From JAJISG01 sp964347325 (GTDB lineage: Archaea; Thermoplasmatota; Thermoplasmata; RBG-16-68-12; JAJISG01), in contig CAYFYA010000012.1 in assembly GCA_964347325.1 (NCBI GenBank), positions 1 through 43,500 on the forward strand: 43,500 nucleotides of DNA, written 5' to 3'. A program made the translations under genes and the position numbers. Numbering within the stretch: the stretch's first letter is position 1; each line of letters opens with the position of its first letter. A model generated the notes under the pieces. It was not told where the DNA came from. It saw nothing but the letters and a program-made list of their open reading frames with translations, and did no database searches. Below, piece by piece: positions 7,239 to 16,300 of the stretch.

Positions 7239-8150
7239 ATGATGGCGGCATCGGCGATCAGCAGAGTCCTCCACATGCCATCCCTCCTACTCCTTCTGGG
7301 CCTCGGCCTCGGCCTTCTTCTCGGCCTCACCTTCGATGGAATGGAGTACGCGGCCATGGCCGCCCTCGCTAGCCTGATGACCTTCTCCCTAGTCGATGTG
7401 GAGCTCCGGGGTTTTCGTCAGGTGATCCGTTACATCCCCATAGCCCTCGGCATAAGCTTCCTCCTACACCCCGCTCTCCTTGTCGCAGCGGGGATGCTCA
7501 CCCCACGGTCCCTCTGGCACGGGTGGGTCCTAATGGCAGCCGTGCCTCCTGCAATCTCCGTCGTGCCCTTCACTGCCATCCTCCGAGGGGACGTAAAGCT
7601 GGCCGTGGCCTCCACGGCTCTCCTCTACGTGGTTGCCCTTGGTCTTACGCCCCTGATAGCTCTCCTTCTCCTTGACGTCGCCGTGAGTCCCTTGGCGCTC
7701 TTCACCTCGGTACTCGTGCTGATCCTCGTACCCCTCATGCTGTCAAGAGGGGTTGCAGCCTCTCCCCTCAGGGCGGACACGGTGGTCATCGCCAGGAACC
7801 TGTCCTTCGGCGCCTTCACGTACTTCGTCGGGGCTGCCAATCAGGCGGTCGTTCTGGAGGATCCGACGCTAGCCCTCTACGCCTTCGGAGGTTCTGCCCT
7901 CGTCGTGGCCCTAGGTGCGGCCATCTCCTGGATCCTGCTCTCACGTGTTGCCTTGGAGAAACGGATCTCCCTCCTGCTCTTCTCGGGGTATAAAAACGCA
8001 GGCTTGGCAGCCGCCCTCGCCATCGCCCTCCTGGGGCCCACCGCCGTCCTGGCTCCCACGATGATGATCCTCTTCCAGATCCTCTGGATCGCCTTTCTAA
8101 CCAGGCTCAGAAACAGGAGTGACTCAGGACCCGACCTCCAGCACGGCTAG
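7239..8150 (+). CDS. BASS/SBF-family (bile acid:Na+ symporter-like) membrane transporter
   Basis: This polytopic membrane protein of 303 residues has about nine or ten hydrophobic segments. Features of the bile acid:sodium symporter/arsenite permease superfamily are present: a Pro-rich reentrant stretch AAVPPAISVVPFTAILRGD near residues 104-122 and, in the C-terminal half, GYKNAGLAAALAIALLGP, the usual crossover motif. It probably carries an organic anion with Na+; the substrate cannot be told. Two adjacent ATGs (7239 and 7242) follow AGGTGG; the second has the better spacing. It diverges from the HTH_10 gene, a possible regulator. Its last 27 bases overlap the end of the convergent gene at 8124. 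Confidence 0.75.
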   Translation: MMAASAISRVLHMPSLLLLLGLGLGLLLGLTFDGMEYAAMAALASLMTFSLVDVELRGFRQVIRYIPIALGISFLLHPALLVAAGMLTPRSLWHGWVLMAAVPPAISVVPFTAILRGDVKLAVASTALLYVVALGLTPLIALLLLDVAVSPLALFTSVLVLILVPLMLSRGVAASPLRADTVVIARNLSFGAFTYFVGAANQAVVLEDPTLALYAFGGSALVVALGAAISWILLSRVALEKRISLLLFSGYKNAGLAAALAIALLGPTAVLAPTMMILFQILWIAFLTRLRNRSDSGPDLQHG

Positions 8151-10085
8151 GACCGGGAGGTGATCGGAGGCCTCTACGGCGAGGTCCGTCCTGATCCTCT
8201 CCGCAGACGATGTTGTGATGTCGGTCGAAACGAAGATATAATCTATCCTTTCGAAGGGCTCGGATGATGAGAAGGTGTATCCGCCTGGGTCATTCATGCC
8301 AAATCCGGCTTCGGTCCAGACATCATTGTAGAGGGCGATGATCGACTGGTATACGGTGTCCGGACCGTCCTCATACTCCGGGCAGAGGCCATCAGGACAC
8401 GAGTTGAAGTCCCCGGCGATGATGACAGGACCGCCGACACGCTGGGTCCTGGCGAGAACCTCCTGGACCTCGGCTTGCCTGTCCTCCCTCCCAAGGGCGA
8501 AGTGGGTTACGAAGACCCAGAGGTCCGTTCCACCGACCTCCAGGCGGGCCTCGAGGAGGGCCCTGTGATCGACGGTACTCGGAAGGGAGATGTATCCTGC
8601 CTCCAAGATGGGATATCTTGAGAGGAGGGCAATCCCGAAGCTTTGCGTGCTGGTGGGAGGACCGTAGTAGGAGTGGTACCCGAGCCTTGCTGCTAGGTAG
8701 CCGACGACGTCGAGGTTGCCGCTGGTCAACCTTGCCGTGTCGCTCTCCTGAAGCGCCACCAGGTCCGGGTCCGCGACCTCGAGGACACGGGCGTACACCT
8801 CAGGGTCCAGGACTCCCCGGTTGTTGAAGCCCTGATGGATGTTGTAGCTAACTACAGTCACGAAGTTCCCCGACGGGGGCGTCGAGACAGGGTTGGGGAA
8901 GAGGCCCGCCGATAGGAGGAGGAGCAGCACGACGATGAACGCCAGCACTCTGCGGGGAAGTCTGGGGAAACTGAGGGGCTCTCGGAACCCTTTCGTAAGT
9001 GTGCTGACACCCAGCAGGACCACCAGGGCTGCGACCGGCATGAGGACCACCTCCGCGCCCTCCCACAGCGAGCTCAGCGGAACGTAGCCATAAGTCAGGC
9101 TGAAGACGAAAGCGAAGACGAGAAGAAGTAGCACCAATGAGGAGTAGAGCAGAGCCCCCGCCGTCCCCCTCAGACTCTGGCCCTCAAGCACCGCCAAGAT
9201 GCGGAAAAGGGTGATGACCATGGCAGCCTGGGCCGGGACCAGGAGGAAGGGCAGAAGGAGCGAGTGGAATAGTGTGTGGTCGAGGACGAAGGCGAAGGCG
9301 AGGGCACCTAGGAGAGTCAGATAGAGAGGCCTGGTGGGCTCGGCGAAGGGTCTTGTCGCCCAGGCTACCGGTACGAGGAGCCCGACCACCGACCCCGCTG
9401 AAACCGCGATGAGCGGGGCCGTGTTCCAGCGGGCCAGACCGAAGGGGGTTGCGAGGACGGCGTACTCGAGGAAGATCCAGGCGCCCAGCGACAGTCCTGC
9501 CAATCTTCCCTTCCACCTGGTCGGTGACTCCTTTGAGCCTTCGGCGATGAGGACCCGCCTCACCGGGAAGGAGATGACGACCGCCAGCGCTCCCATGGGT
9601 ACCGTGAAGTAGAGACCCCGAAGGCCGGCGGCGCTGAGATCCCACGATAGCGTAAGGAGGAGGAGTATCGCATCGATGGCGAGAGCCAGTGCAACACCTC
9701 CGCCCACCGCCAGCCAGCCCGCCCCGCCCTCCGATTTTGACAAGCAGAGCAAGGAGGGGAGGAGCACGAGGTAAGACGCCGCGGCCAGCCCCGCGAGCGG
9801 GGTGTAGATCTCGGTGCCCCAGGAAAGGTTCATCCCGATTCTCGAGGCGACCAAGAGCGCGGTACACAACACCAGGATCCGACCGCTCCTTGGCCGATAC
9901 ACCAGGTAGAGTAGCGGCGAAAAGAGCAGGAGGACGTAGAGGACCGAGACGTTGATCGACAGCGTGACCAGGTTGAGATAGTAGACACCGGCAAAGAAGG
10001 CCCTGAGGGCCTGGATGAAGAGGAGGGTGGCTAGGAGGGACACGACCATATGGTGGACACTGCCCGCTCCCCTTCCCCTCTCCAT
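8124..10085 (-). CDS. multi-TM membrane protein with C-terminal endonuclease/exonuclease/phosphatase domain
   Basis: The N-terminal 400 residues hold about 13 hydrophobic segments; the C-terminal 240 residues are a complete EEP (DNase I/sphingomyelinase fold) domain. Catalytic motifs seen: VSYNIHQGF (Asn), ALQESD (Glu), THFALGRED (His), IAGDFNSCP (Asp/Asn), ERIDYIFVS and the final SDHLPV (Asp-His). The arrangement recalls Cwh43/PGAP2-interacting proteins, where such a domain acts on lipid or glycolipid phosphodiesters, so a lipid or envelope phosphodiesterase is more likely than a nuclease. That is inference from architecture. It is transcribed alone, convergent with the BASS transporter with a 27-base overlap. 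The start is an ATG at 10085; a shorter start at MVVSLL is possible. Confidence 0.8.
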   Translation of the reverse strand: MERGRGAGSVHHMVVSLLATLLFIQALRAFFAGVYYLNLVTLSINVSVLYVLLLFSPLLYLVYRPRSGRILVLCTALLVASRIGMNLSWGTEIYTPLAGLAAASYLVLLPSLLCLSKSEGGAGWLAVGGGVALALAIDAILLLLTLSWDLSAAGLRGLYFTVPMGALAVVISFPVRRVLIAEGSKESPTRWKGRLAGLSLGAWIFLEYAVLATPFGLARWNTAPLIAVSAGSVVGLLVPVAWATRPFAEPTRPLYLTLLGALAFAFVLDHTLFHSLLLPFLLVPAQAAMVITLFRILAVLEGQSLRGTAGALLYSSLVLLLLVFAFVFSLTYGYVPLSSLWEGAEVVLMPVAALVVLLGVSTLTKGFREPLSFPRLPRRVLAFIVVLLLLLSAGLFPNPVSTPPSGNFVTVVSYNIHQGFNNRGVLDPEVYARVLEVADPDLVALQESDTARLTSGNLDVVGYLAARLGYHSYYGPPTSTQSFGIALLSRYPILEAGYISLPSTVDHRALLEARLEVGGTDLWVFVTHFALGREDRQAEVQEVLARTQRVGGPVIIAGDFNSCPDGLCPEYEDGPDTVYQSIIALYNDVWTEAGFGMNDPGGYTFSSSEPFERIDYIFVSTDITTSSAERIRTDLAVEASDHLPVLAVLEVGS

Positions 10086-10169
10086 AGGGAGGCATCGCCT
10101 TTCAAGCTAAAACCTTCTCTTCCCAGAGCACCCCTACCTTGATGTACGAAGACAACTTAGCGCCGCTCG

Positions 10170-11174
10170 ATGTCCGAGAAAGTGCTGGACGGCGTTCCCA
10201 GGCTCTCCTACGGCTCAGGGGAGAGGTTCACCCCCATGGGCTCGCTGAGAGCCGTCGCCGAGTGTCTGGGCATCGACGTGACCTATCCTTGGTTGATGGG
10301 CTGCAGCGGAGCTGCCTTCCGCACCGGATGGTCGGACCATTGGAGTCTGGAGATGACATACTCGGCCCCGGAGGACCTGGTGGCTAACGGCGGAAGGATG
10401 AGTGGGTTCGAGTGCACCTCCCACTTGAATGGCAACCAGGATGACGTGTGGGAGTCCATCAAGGCCAGCATCGATGCATCGATGCCTGTCATCAGCTGCG
10501 GTCTGGCTGGAGCCCCTGAGTTCTGCATCATCTACGGGTACCGTGAGGACCCCAAGAGCTTCCACGTGACGAGCTATTTCCAGAGGGAGGCGGAGGTCCC
10601 CTTCAAACCGTGGACTGGTTGGAACTACGAGGGATACGGGCAGTATCCGTTGGTGCTCCTCCGAGAGGCGGAAGAGGAGAAGCCCCCGATAGGAGGCGAG
10701 TGTCTCAAGCGCGCCCTCCGGTTCTCCCGAGGAGAGGGGCCCTTGGTCGAGAGGGGCAGGGGCCGTGGGCTCCACTTCGGACTGGAAGCCTACGACGCGT
10801 GGGTCGATGCCCTGAAGGACATCGAGGGAGATCTCGAGGGGAAGGCCTTCAACATGACCCTGAACCTCAACGCCCTGCTGGATGCCCGGCGGACGGCGGG
10901 GGAGTACCTCCAGGTTATCGCGGCCATGAAGGAGGAGTGGAGAAAGCCTCTCATGCGGGCGTATGAGCACTATCGTCATCAGGTCGCTACCCTCGCCCAG
11001 GCGAGGAACTTCCTCTACTTCCCGGCGGACTTGCCCGAGCAGGCCGCCACCAAGGCCGCCCAGGAACTCTCAGACCCGCGCCTAAGGACCTCCTACCGTA
11101 GGCTCATCCAGGCCGCCAAGGAAGAGGAGATACTCTCCCTGGAGTGGATTGAGAAGGCACTCGACACCCCATAG
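10170..11174 (+). CDS. uncharacterised protein, BtrH-N/papain-like peptidase-like
   Basis: This soluble protein of 334 residues has no signal peptide or TM segment. The N-terminal 190 residues resemble the BtrH N-terminal/C39-like family: LMGCSGAAFRTGW near 42-54 and GYREDPKSFHVTSYF near 124-138, with a Cys and a His where a papain-like pair might lie. The C-terminal 140 residues are alpha-helical (YDAWVDALKDIE, then Ala/Glu/Arg-rich helices), like helical regions seen in related hypotheticals. No Shine-Dalgarno is visible before the ATG. It converges on pckA with a 55-base gap that holds a GGCC-rich inverted repeat. The function is not known; an acyl-transfer or peptidase role would be a guess from the fold. 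Confidence 0.6.
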   Translation: MSEKVLDGVPRLSYGSGERFTPMGSLRAVAECLGIDVTYPWLMGCSGAAFRTGWSDHWSLEMTYSAPEDLVANGGRMSGFECTSHLNGNQDDVWESIKASIDASMPVISCGLAGAPEFCIIYGYREDPKSFHVTSYFQREAEVPFKPWTGWNYEGYGQYPLVLLREAEEEKPPIGGECLKRALRFSRGEGPLVERGRGRGLHFGLEAYDAWVDALKDIEGDLEGKAFNMTLNLNALLDARRTAGEYLQVIAAMKEEWRKPLMRAYEHYRHQVATLAQARNFLYFPADLPEQAATKAAQELSDPRLRTSYRRLIQAAKEEEILSLEWIEKALDTP

Positions 11175-11177
11175 AAC

Positions 11178-11212
11178 GGCCGGGCCTGGTTGGGACTGCT
11201 TGGCCGCTTAGT
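11178..11212. terminator. GC-rich inverted repeat between convergent genes
   Basis: CGGCC near 11178 and GGCCG near 11205 can pair across a loop of about 22 bases between the ends of the BtrH-like gene and pckA. This could end transcription in both directions. There is no T-run, so support is weak. Confidence 0.25.
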
Positions 11213-11229
11213 CGATCGTCTTAGCTCGG

Positions 11230-12921
11230 TCAGAAGATTCCTGCGCTCAAGATTTCCGGATTGAGGCCTTTGAAGGCCGCAAGGTAGTCTCGCCTCTCCT
11301 TGCGGAGGGTTTGCACCATCTTCTGGATCTCCTCCTCTGGGTAGTACCCACGGGGGTCGAACTTGGACATTTCGACTCCTTCGACCTCCTTGGGTACAAG
11401 AACATTCCAGTAGCGATCCTTCTCCCAGACGGCTGTTCCCCTGGCGATGGATCGGATGATGGAGGCCATCTCTGGAATCTCCACCCTCAAAACCTTCTGC
11501 TTCACGGTCCGACGACCGTCGGGGCCCACTTCCATGACCTCCCCAACACCTCCGGTGTTCAGCAGATACCCCTGCACCTTGCCCTTGTTCGCCTTGAGGA
11601 TGTCGTAGAACAGGTTCCCCTCTTCAACCTTGGACCCGACTATGAAGGGGTTAGTGCCGACCTCTCTTACAGACATCCCGGCCCTGGCGGGGTCCCCCCC
11701 TGAAGACTCGACGGACTCTCCCAGCATGAAGGCAGCCGCAGCCTGCTCTGTCGTCAGCTTCGCGGCGATCGGCATGATGGTGTTGCGCCGCGTGATGAAG
11801 GCGAGGATCGACCCATCCAACTCATCCGCGCCTGGGACATCGACGGGGCCCATCGACTCGCCGAAGGCCGTCCGCTGCATGATTCCTCTGCCGTTCCCAG
11901 TCAAAGTGAGGTCGTCGAAATCGACCCTTCCCTCATGGTCGACAAGGACGTTCTCGAAGACCGCATCCTCCTTGGTAACGGCTTGATAGATTAGGGGCTG
12001 GGTGACGGGACCCACCTCCTCAGTCTTGAGGAAGAAACCCTTCTCTGTGCCCAGAGCGGACCAGTCCTTCTGGAGGATGACGACATCGTCCTGGGCTATC
12101 TCGATGCGCTCACCGTCGTCCTTGAGGCCATGGGAGTGGCAGGTGTGCGTTGTCTTCCCTGTGGCTGTCAATCCGAGGATGAGCATGCTATACCTGCGGA
12201 GACGACCGTCCTTCCCCTTGGCTGTGAGCAGCTTGGACCCGGCGTGGACGCCTATCATACCCTTCTGCTTCGAGTGCCACATGGCCATTCGCAGAAAGCC
12301 CTTCTTCACCTCTCCATAGTAGTCGGACCCGAGAACGTAGGTCACGCCGACCTCTGGAAACGCCAGGATCTGTCGATCCTTCTCCTGCCACTCTGGCAGG
12401 TCCAATAGGAAGAATCGAGGTTCCAGGTCTTCGGGGACCGGATCGAAAAGGGCGAGGTTAAAGAAGTGGGCAAGACGGACGACCTCCGGCCTGTGAGAGG
12501 AGAGGTAGAGGGTGCATAAGGGTGAGAACACAGGATTCTGTCCAAGCCTCCTGACAGACCTGATCAACGGGGCTCTCTTGACGTAGGCATTGACCGAGCG
12601 GACAGTTTCCTGAACCGAGTCCAAGATCCTCTCCTGCTTGGGGTTGAGCTTCTCTTGGAGTATCCGATCGTTGCCCACGTAGACGGTCAACCCAGCGCTT
12701 CTATTCTTCACAACGGAAGCGTAGTTGTAGTTGCCGAATTCCGTCCTCGTTCCGTGCAGCTCGGCCCGCCGCTGCACCTCCTTGGGATCCGGGGACTCAA
12801 CATTCGCTAGTCCTTCGAGGCCCTTGACCGTGGCTGAAACCTGTGCCAGAACTTCGTCAAAGCCTCCCATAGTCCGCTTCAAAGAGACTCCCCTACTTAG
12901 GGATTCTGTAAATACTGGCAC
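11230..12921 (-). CDS. pckA: phosphoenolpyruvate carboxykinase (ATP-type)
   Basis: The enzyme interconverts oxaloacetate + ATP with PEP + CO2 + ADP in the cytosol, the entry to gluconeogenesis. Motifs of the ATP class are present: GSDYYGEVKKGFLRMAMW (metal/substrate region), the P-loop GLTATGKTTH near residue 250, and the later RRNTIMPIAAKLT and PFIVGS segments. Length (563) is slightly above the usual 530-540. The longest frame opens with GTG at 12921, but ATG at 12870 follows a possible TATA element (GTATTTAC near 12905) and may be the true start, giving 546 residues. The P-loop reads TATGKTT rather than the common SGTGKTT. It is a single gene, functionally linked to the malic enzyme in this window. 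Confidence 0.9.
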   Translation of the reverse strand: MPVFTESLSRGVSLKRTMGGFDEVLAQVSATVKGLEGLANVESPDPKEVQRRAELHGTRTEFGNYNYASVVKNRSAGLTVYVGNDRILQEKLNPKQERILDSVQETVRSVNAYVKRAPLIRSVRRLGQNPVFSPLCTLYLSSHRPEVVRLAHFFNLALFDPVPEDLEPRFFLLDLPEWQEKDRQILAFPEVGVTYVLGSDYYGEVKKGFLRMAMWHSKQKGMIGVHAGSKLLTAKGKDGRLRRYSMLILGLTATGKTTHTCHSHGLKDDGERIEIAQDDVVILQKDWSALGTEKGFFLKTEEVGPVTQPLIYQAVTKEDAVFENVLVDHEGRVDFDDLTLTGNGRGIMQRTAFGESMGPVDVPGADELDGSILAFITRRNTIMPIAAKLTTEQAAAAFMLGESVESSGGDPARAGMSVREVGTNPFIVGSKVEEGNLFYDILKANKGKVQGYLLNTGGVGEVMEVGPDGRRTVKQKVLRVEIPEMASIIRSIARGTAVWEKDRYWNVLVPKEVEGVEMSKFDPRGYYPEEEIQKMVQTLRKERRDYLAAFKGLNPEILSAGIF

Positions 12922-13015
12922 GTATCTAGCAAGGGCAGGCGTTCATCGACGGCCACACTTCAGGAAGAATCTTCCTGTGCGCCTTAAGAAGAGGGAAGAC
13001 AGAAGTTATCACGCC

Positions 13016-13372
13016 ATGTGGGCAAGGAACCAGGCGGACAGGCGAAGGACGTCGGGGTCGCGCGTCAGAGGCATCAAGGTCGTGGATCTCAGCGAGGCCC
13101 CTCTCCTGAGCAGCAGCTTCACAGCACTCCGGGACCTGATCGTGGCTGCCCTGCAAAGGGCCCCGGGAGGCATCGCCTCCCGACAAGAGCTCCTGGCCGA
13201 CGCGAATGGCTACTCCCTGGCCGAGATTGTCACGGCACTCAGGGATCTCGCCCGAAGGGGCCTAGTCCGACTCCTCTGGAGGAGTCCCCTCAGCTTCTTC
13301 GCCTTCGTGACCGAGAAGGGAAAGGGAGAGTTACATTCGGGGTCGCCCCCCGCAGGGCCAGTCACATCTTGA
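13016..13372 (+). CDS. small winged-helix protein, hypothetical
   Basis: This 118-residue protein starts at ATG 13016. The frame stays open upstream to 12731, but that part overlaps pckA on the other strand and is not credible. Residues 35-100 look like a winged helix: SSFTALRDLIVAALQRAPGG, then EIVTALRDLARRGLVRLLW, with the wing ending in FFAFVTEKGK. The N-terminus is basic (RNQADRRRTSGSRVRG). It may bind DNA, but no family is recognised with certainty. Its last 11 bases overlap the end of the large surface-protein gene on the other strand. No operon partner. Confidence 0.5.
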   Translation: MWARNQADRRRTSGSRVRGIKVVDLSEAPLLSSSFTALRDLIVAALQRAPGGIASRQELLADANGYSLAEIVTALRDLARRGLVRLLWRSPLSFFAFVTEKGKGELHSGSPPAGPVTS

Positions 13373-16300
13373 GGAGTTCCTCGATCTCAAGAAGGTCCTC
13401 GTCTTCCTCGAGGGGCTCCAGTTCGGGCAAGGAGGGCTCTTCCTCCTCGACCAGAGCGGGCTCTTCGGGAGGTGTCGGCGGCTTCTTCTTCGGTTTGCCC
13501 TTCCCTCCGCGACGCCACAGCAGCAGGCCCGCGACGGCGGCCCCGCCCGCAACGGCGGCAATTATCCCGTAGAGCATCGTGTCGTCGAGTTGGATACCGC
13601 CCCCAGCCTCCTGCAAAGGCAGTACCGTCACGGTAAAGGAGTGGCTGTCCTCGTTGCCGGCGGCGTCCCTGACTGTCAGGGTAACGGTGTACTCGCCCGC
13701 CTCGTCGTAGACGTGGGTGAGGGTGGCCGCGTAACCGAAGGTGCCGTCACCGAAGTCCCATGTGTAGTTGGCGACTCCGTGGTTGTCTGTGGAGTCGGAC
13801 CCGTCCAGGCTAAACTCCTCACCAGCATCGACCGTCAAGGATTCGACCTCCGCCGCCTGGGGGGATGTGGTGTCCTGGATTACGAAGTCGCCGGCGGAGG
13901 TGACTATGTTCCCCGAAGTATCCCTTGCCCAAGCAACGTAGGTGTAGGTGCCCAGCTCATCGAAGCTCGCTGAGTAGGACCAGGTGCCGCTGTCCAGGGT
14001 CATGCTGAAGTTGCCCACGAGGCTGTCGTTGGGGTCAGTGATGGCGACCCCGACGGCCGCCAGCTGGTAGTTGTCCGACGCATTGACTGAAAGCGTGACC
14101 GTAAGCCCGACCTCCTGGGGGTCGGGGCTCGCTGTCGGCGTTCCGATGGTCGGGGGTGTGATGTCTTGGATAACGAAGCTGCCCGTCACCAGGTCACCGT
14201 TGCCCGATGTGTCGAAGGCCTCGATCCTGTAGCTGTATGTACCGACCATTGAAAAGCTGGAGGAATAGGTGTAGTCCCCGCTCACTAGGGTCATAGGGAA
14301 GCTGCCAACGGGGTCATCGTTGGGGTCTCTGATGAGGATGTTCACCGAGTCCAGGGCGTAGTTGTCCGCGACTTGGACGGAGAAGGCGACGGTCTGACCC
14401 AGCTCCTGGGGGTCAGGAGTCACGGTGGGCGTGCCGATGACCGGATCTGTGGAGTCCTCTACAGTAAAGCTGCCCTGCAGTGATCCGAAGAGGCCCACAT
14501 CGTCCTCCACCCAGACGGTGAAGTTGTAGACCCCGAGCTTGCTGAGGGCTAGCGTGTAGTCGTAGGTATCGATGTCCACGGCCTCCATGGTGAAGTTGCC
14601 GACGACAAGACCGTCCGGATCCACTATCCTCACGCTGACCGAGGCCACCCCGGAGTTCTCCCAGACGTCGGCAGTGATGGTCACGTCCTGGTAGACCTCA
14701 CCCGGATCTGGAGAGACACTGGCGCCCGTCACCTGCGGAGGTAACGTATCCTGTATCGTGAATTGGCCAGACTTGGACACGTAGTTGCCGGAGGCGTCGG
14801 AGGCCCAGATCGTGTAGGAGTAGGTCCCCAGGCCGGTGAAGCTGGAGGAGTAGGTGTAGTTCCCGCCCGACAGCACCATGGTGAAGTTGCCTAGCAGGGC
14901 GCTCGACGGATCGGTGATGGCGATGGTGACCAGATCCACCTGGTAGTTGTCCGTGACCTGGACTGAGAAGAGGACCGTCAGTCCTGCCTCCTGAGGATTG
15001 GGATCTGCCGACGGGGTGCCTGCGACAGGGGGTGTGGTGTCCTGCATGGTGAAGCTGCCTTGCCAGGAATCGACCAGGCCGGCGTCATCCTTGGCCCAGA
15101 TGGTGAAGGTGTAGTCGCCGAGGAGGTCGTAGGACGCCCCGTAGGAGTACATCCCGCCGCCCATGGAGTTCATGGTGAAGTTGCCGGTGGATGCGCTAAA
15201 GGGATCGGTGATGTTGACCTTCATGGATGCGATGTTGGAGTTGTCCGTGGCGTTGGCGAAGATAGTGACTGTGCCGAAGACCTCCTGCGGGTCCGGCGTG
15301 GCCGAGGCGTCTGTGATCAACGGTGGTGTCGTATCCTGGATGGTGAACTGGCCTCCCCGAGAGGCAAGGTTACCCGAGGTGTCGGAGGCCCAGATCGTGT
15401 AGGAGTAGAGGCCTATCTCTGTGTAGCTATCCGAGTACGTGTAATTCCCGCTGTCCAGCACCATGCTGAAGTTGCCGACGGGTGAGGCGTCGGGAGCCAC
15501 GATATCGATCGTGACCTCATCCACCTGGAAGTTGTCACTGACGCCCGCCTTGAAGTTGACAGTTCCTCCCGCCTCCTGCGGGTCGGGGGTGGCCGAGGGC
15601 TCGCCTATCACGGGCGGCGTCGCATCTTGAACGGTGAAGTTTCCTGCAGAGGAGTTGAACACACCCGCGTCGTCCTCCGCCCAGATGGTGAAGCTGTGCT
15701 GCCCCAGCATCGAGTACGAAGAGGTGTAGGAGTAGGTGTCGCTGCCTGGCTGCATCGAGAAGTTGCCCACCGTCCCTCCCAGCGGGTCGGTGACATTGAT
15801 GGAAACTGCGGCGACACCGGCGTTGTCCGTCACATCGGCCGAGATGGTGACGTTCTGGTAAACCTCCTGGGGATCGGGGGTCGCCGAAACGTTCTCTATC
15901 TCTGGTGGCGTGGTGTCAACGCTGATGTTGAGCAACACGTCGACGGACTCCGGCTCCCCCACCGGCCTGTCCAAGGGATCTACGACCGCCGTGTTGCTGT
16001 TGACACCTCGTACCGTGATGTTTGTCGGCGCCGTGTAGTCCCGGAGCACCCAGCCGGCCGGGAAGGTTGTGGTCAGGACCTCCGTCTCGTTCTCGTTGTC
16101 GTAGGTGGCCCTGAAGTAGATCTGGTGCCCAGCGCTTGCCGGGATCGGGCTCTGAGAGGTGTAATTCCCGCTCCGCCACATCAGTATCGGCTCTGTGGAA
16201 ATCACCTCACCTGTGAGGTTGCCATCCATCTCCCAGGTGTCGCTCACCAAGCTGTAGGCAATCCCGTCCACTTCGAACTGGCCGGTGGTATCGTTGAAGG

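Noticed and set aside
9184..10095. 303-residue minus-strand frame
   Set aside because: It lies in another frame within the membrane EEP gene; the accepted frame has continuous TM helices and catalytic motifs.
12731..13015. upstream extension of the small winged-helix protein
   Set aside because: It overlaps the pckA N-terminus on the other strand; ATG 13016 gives a compact domain.
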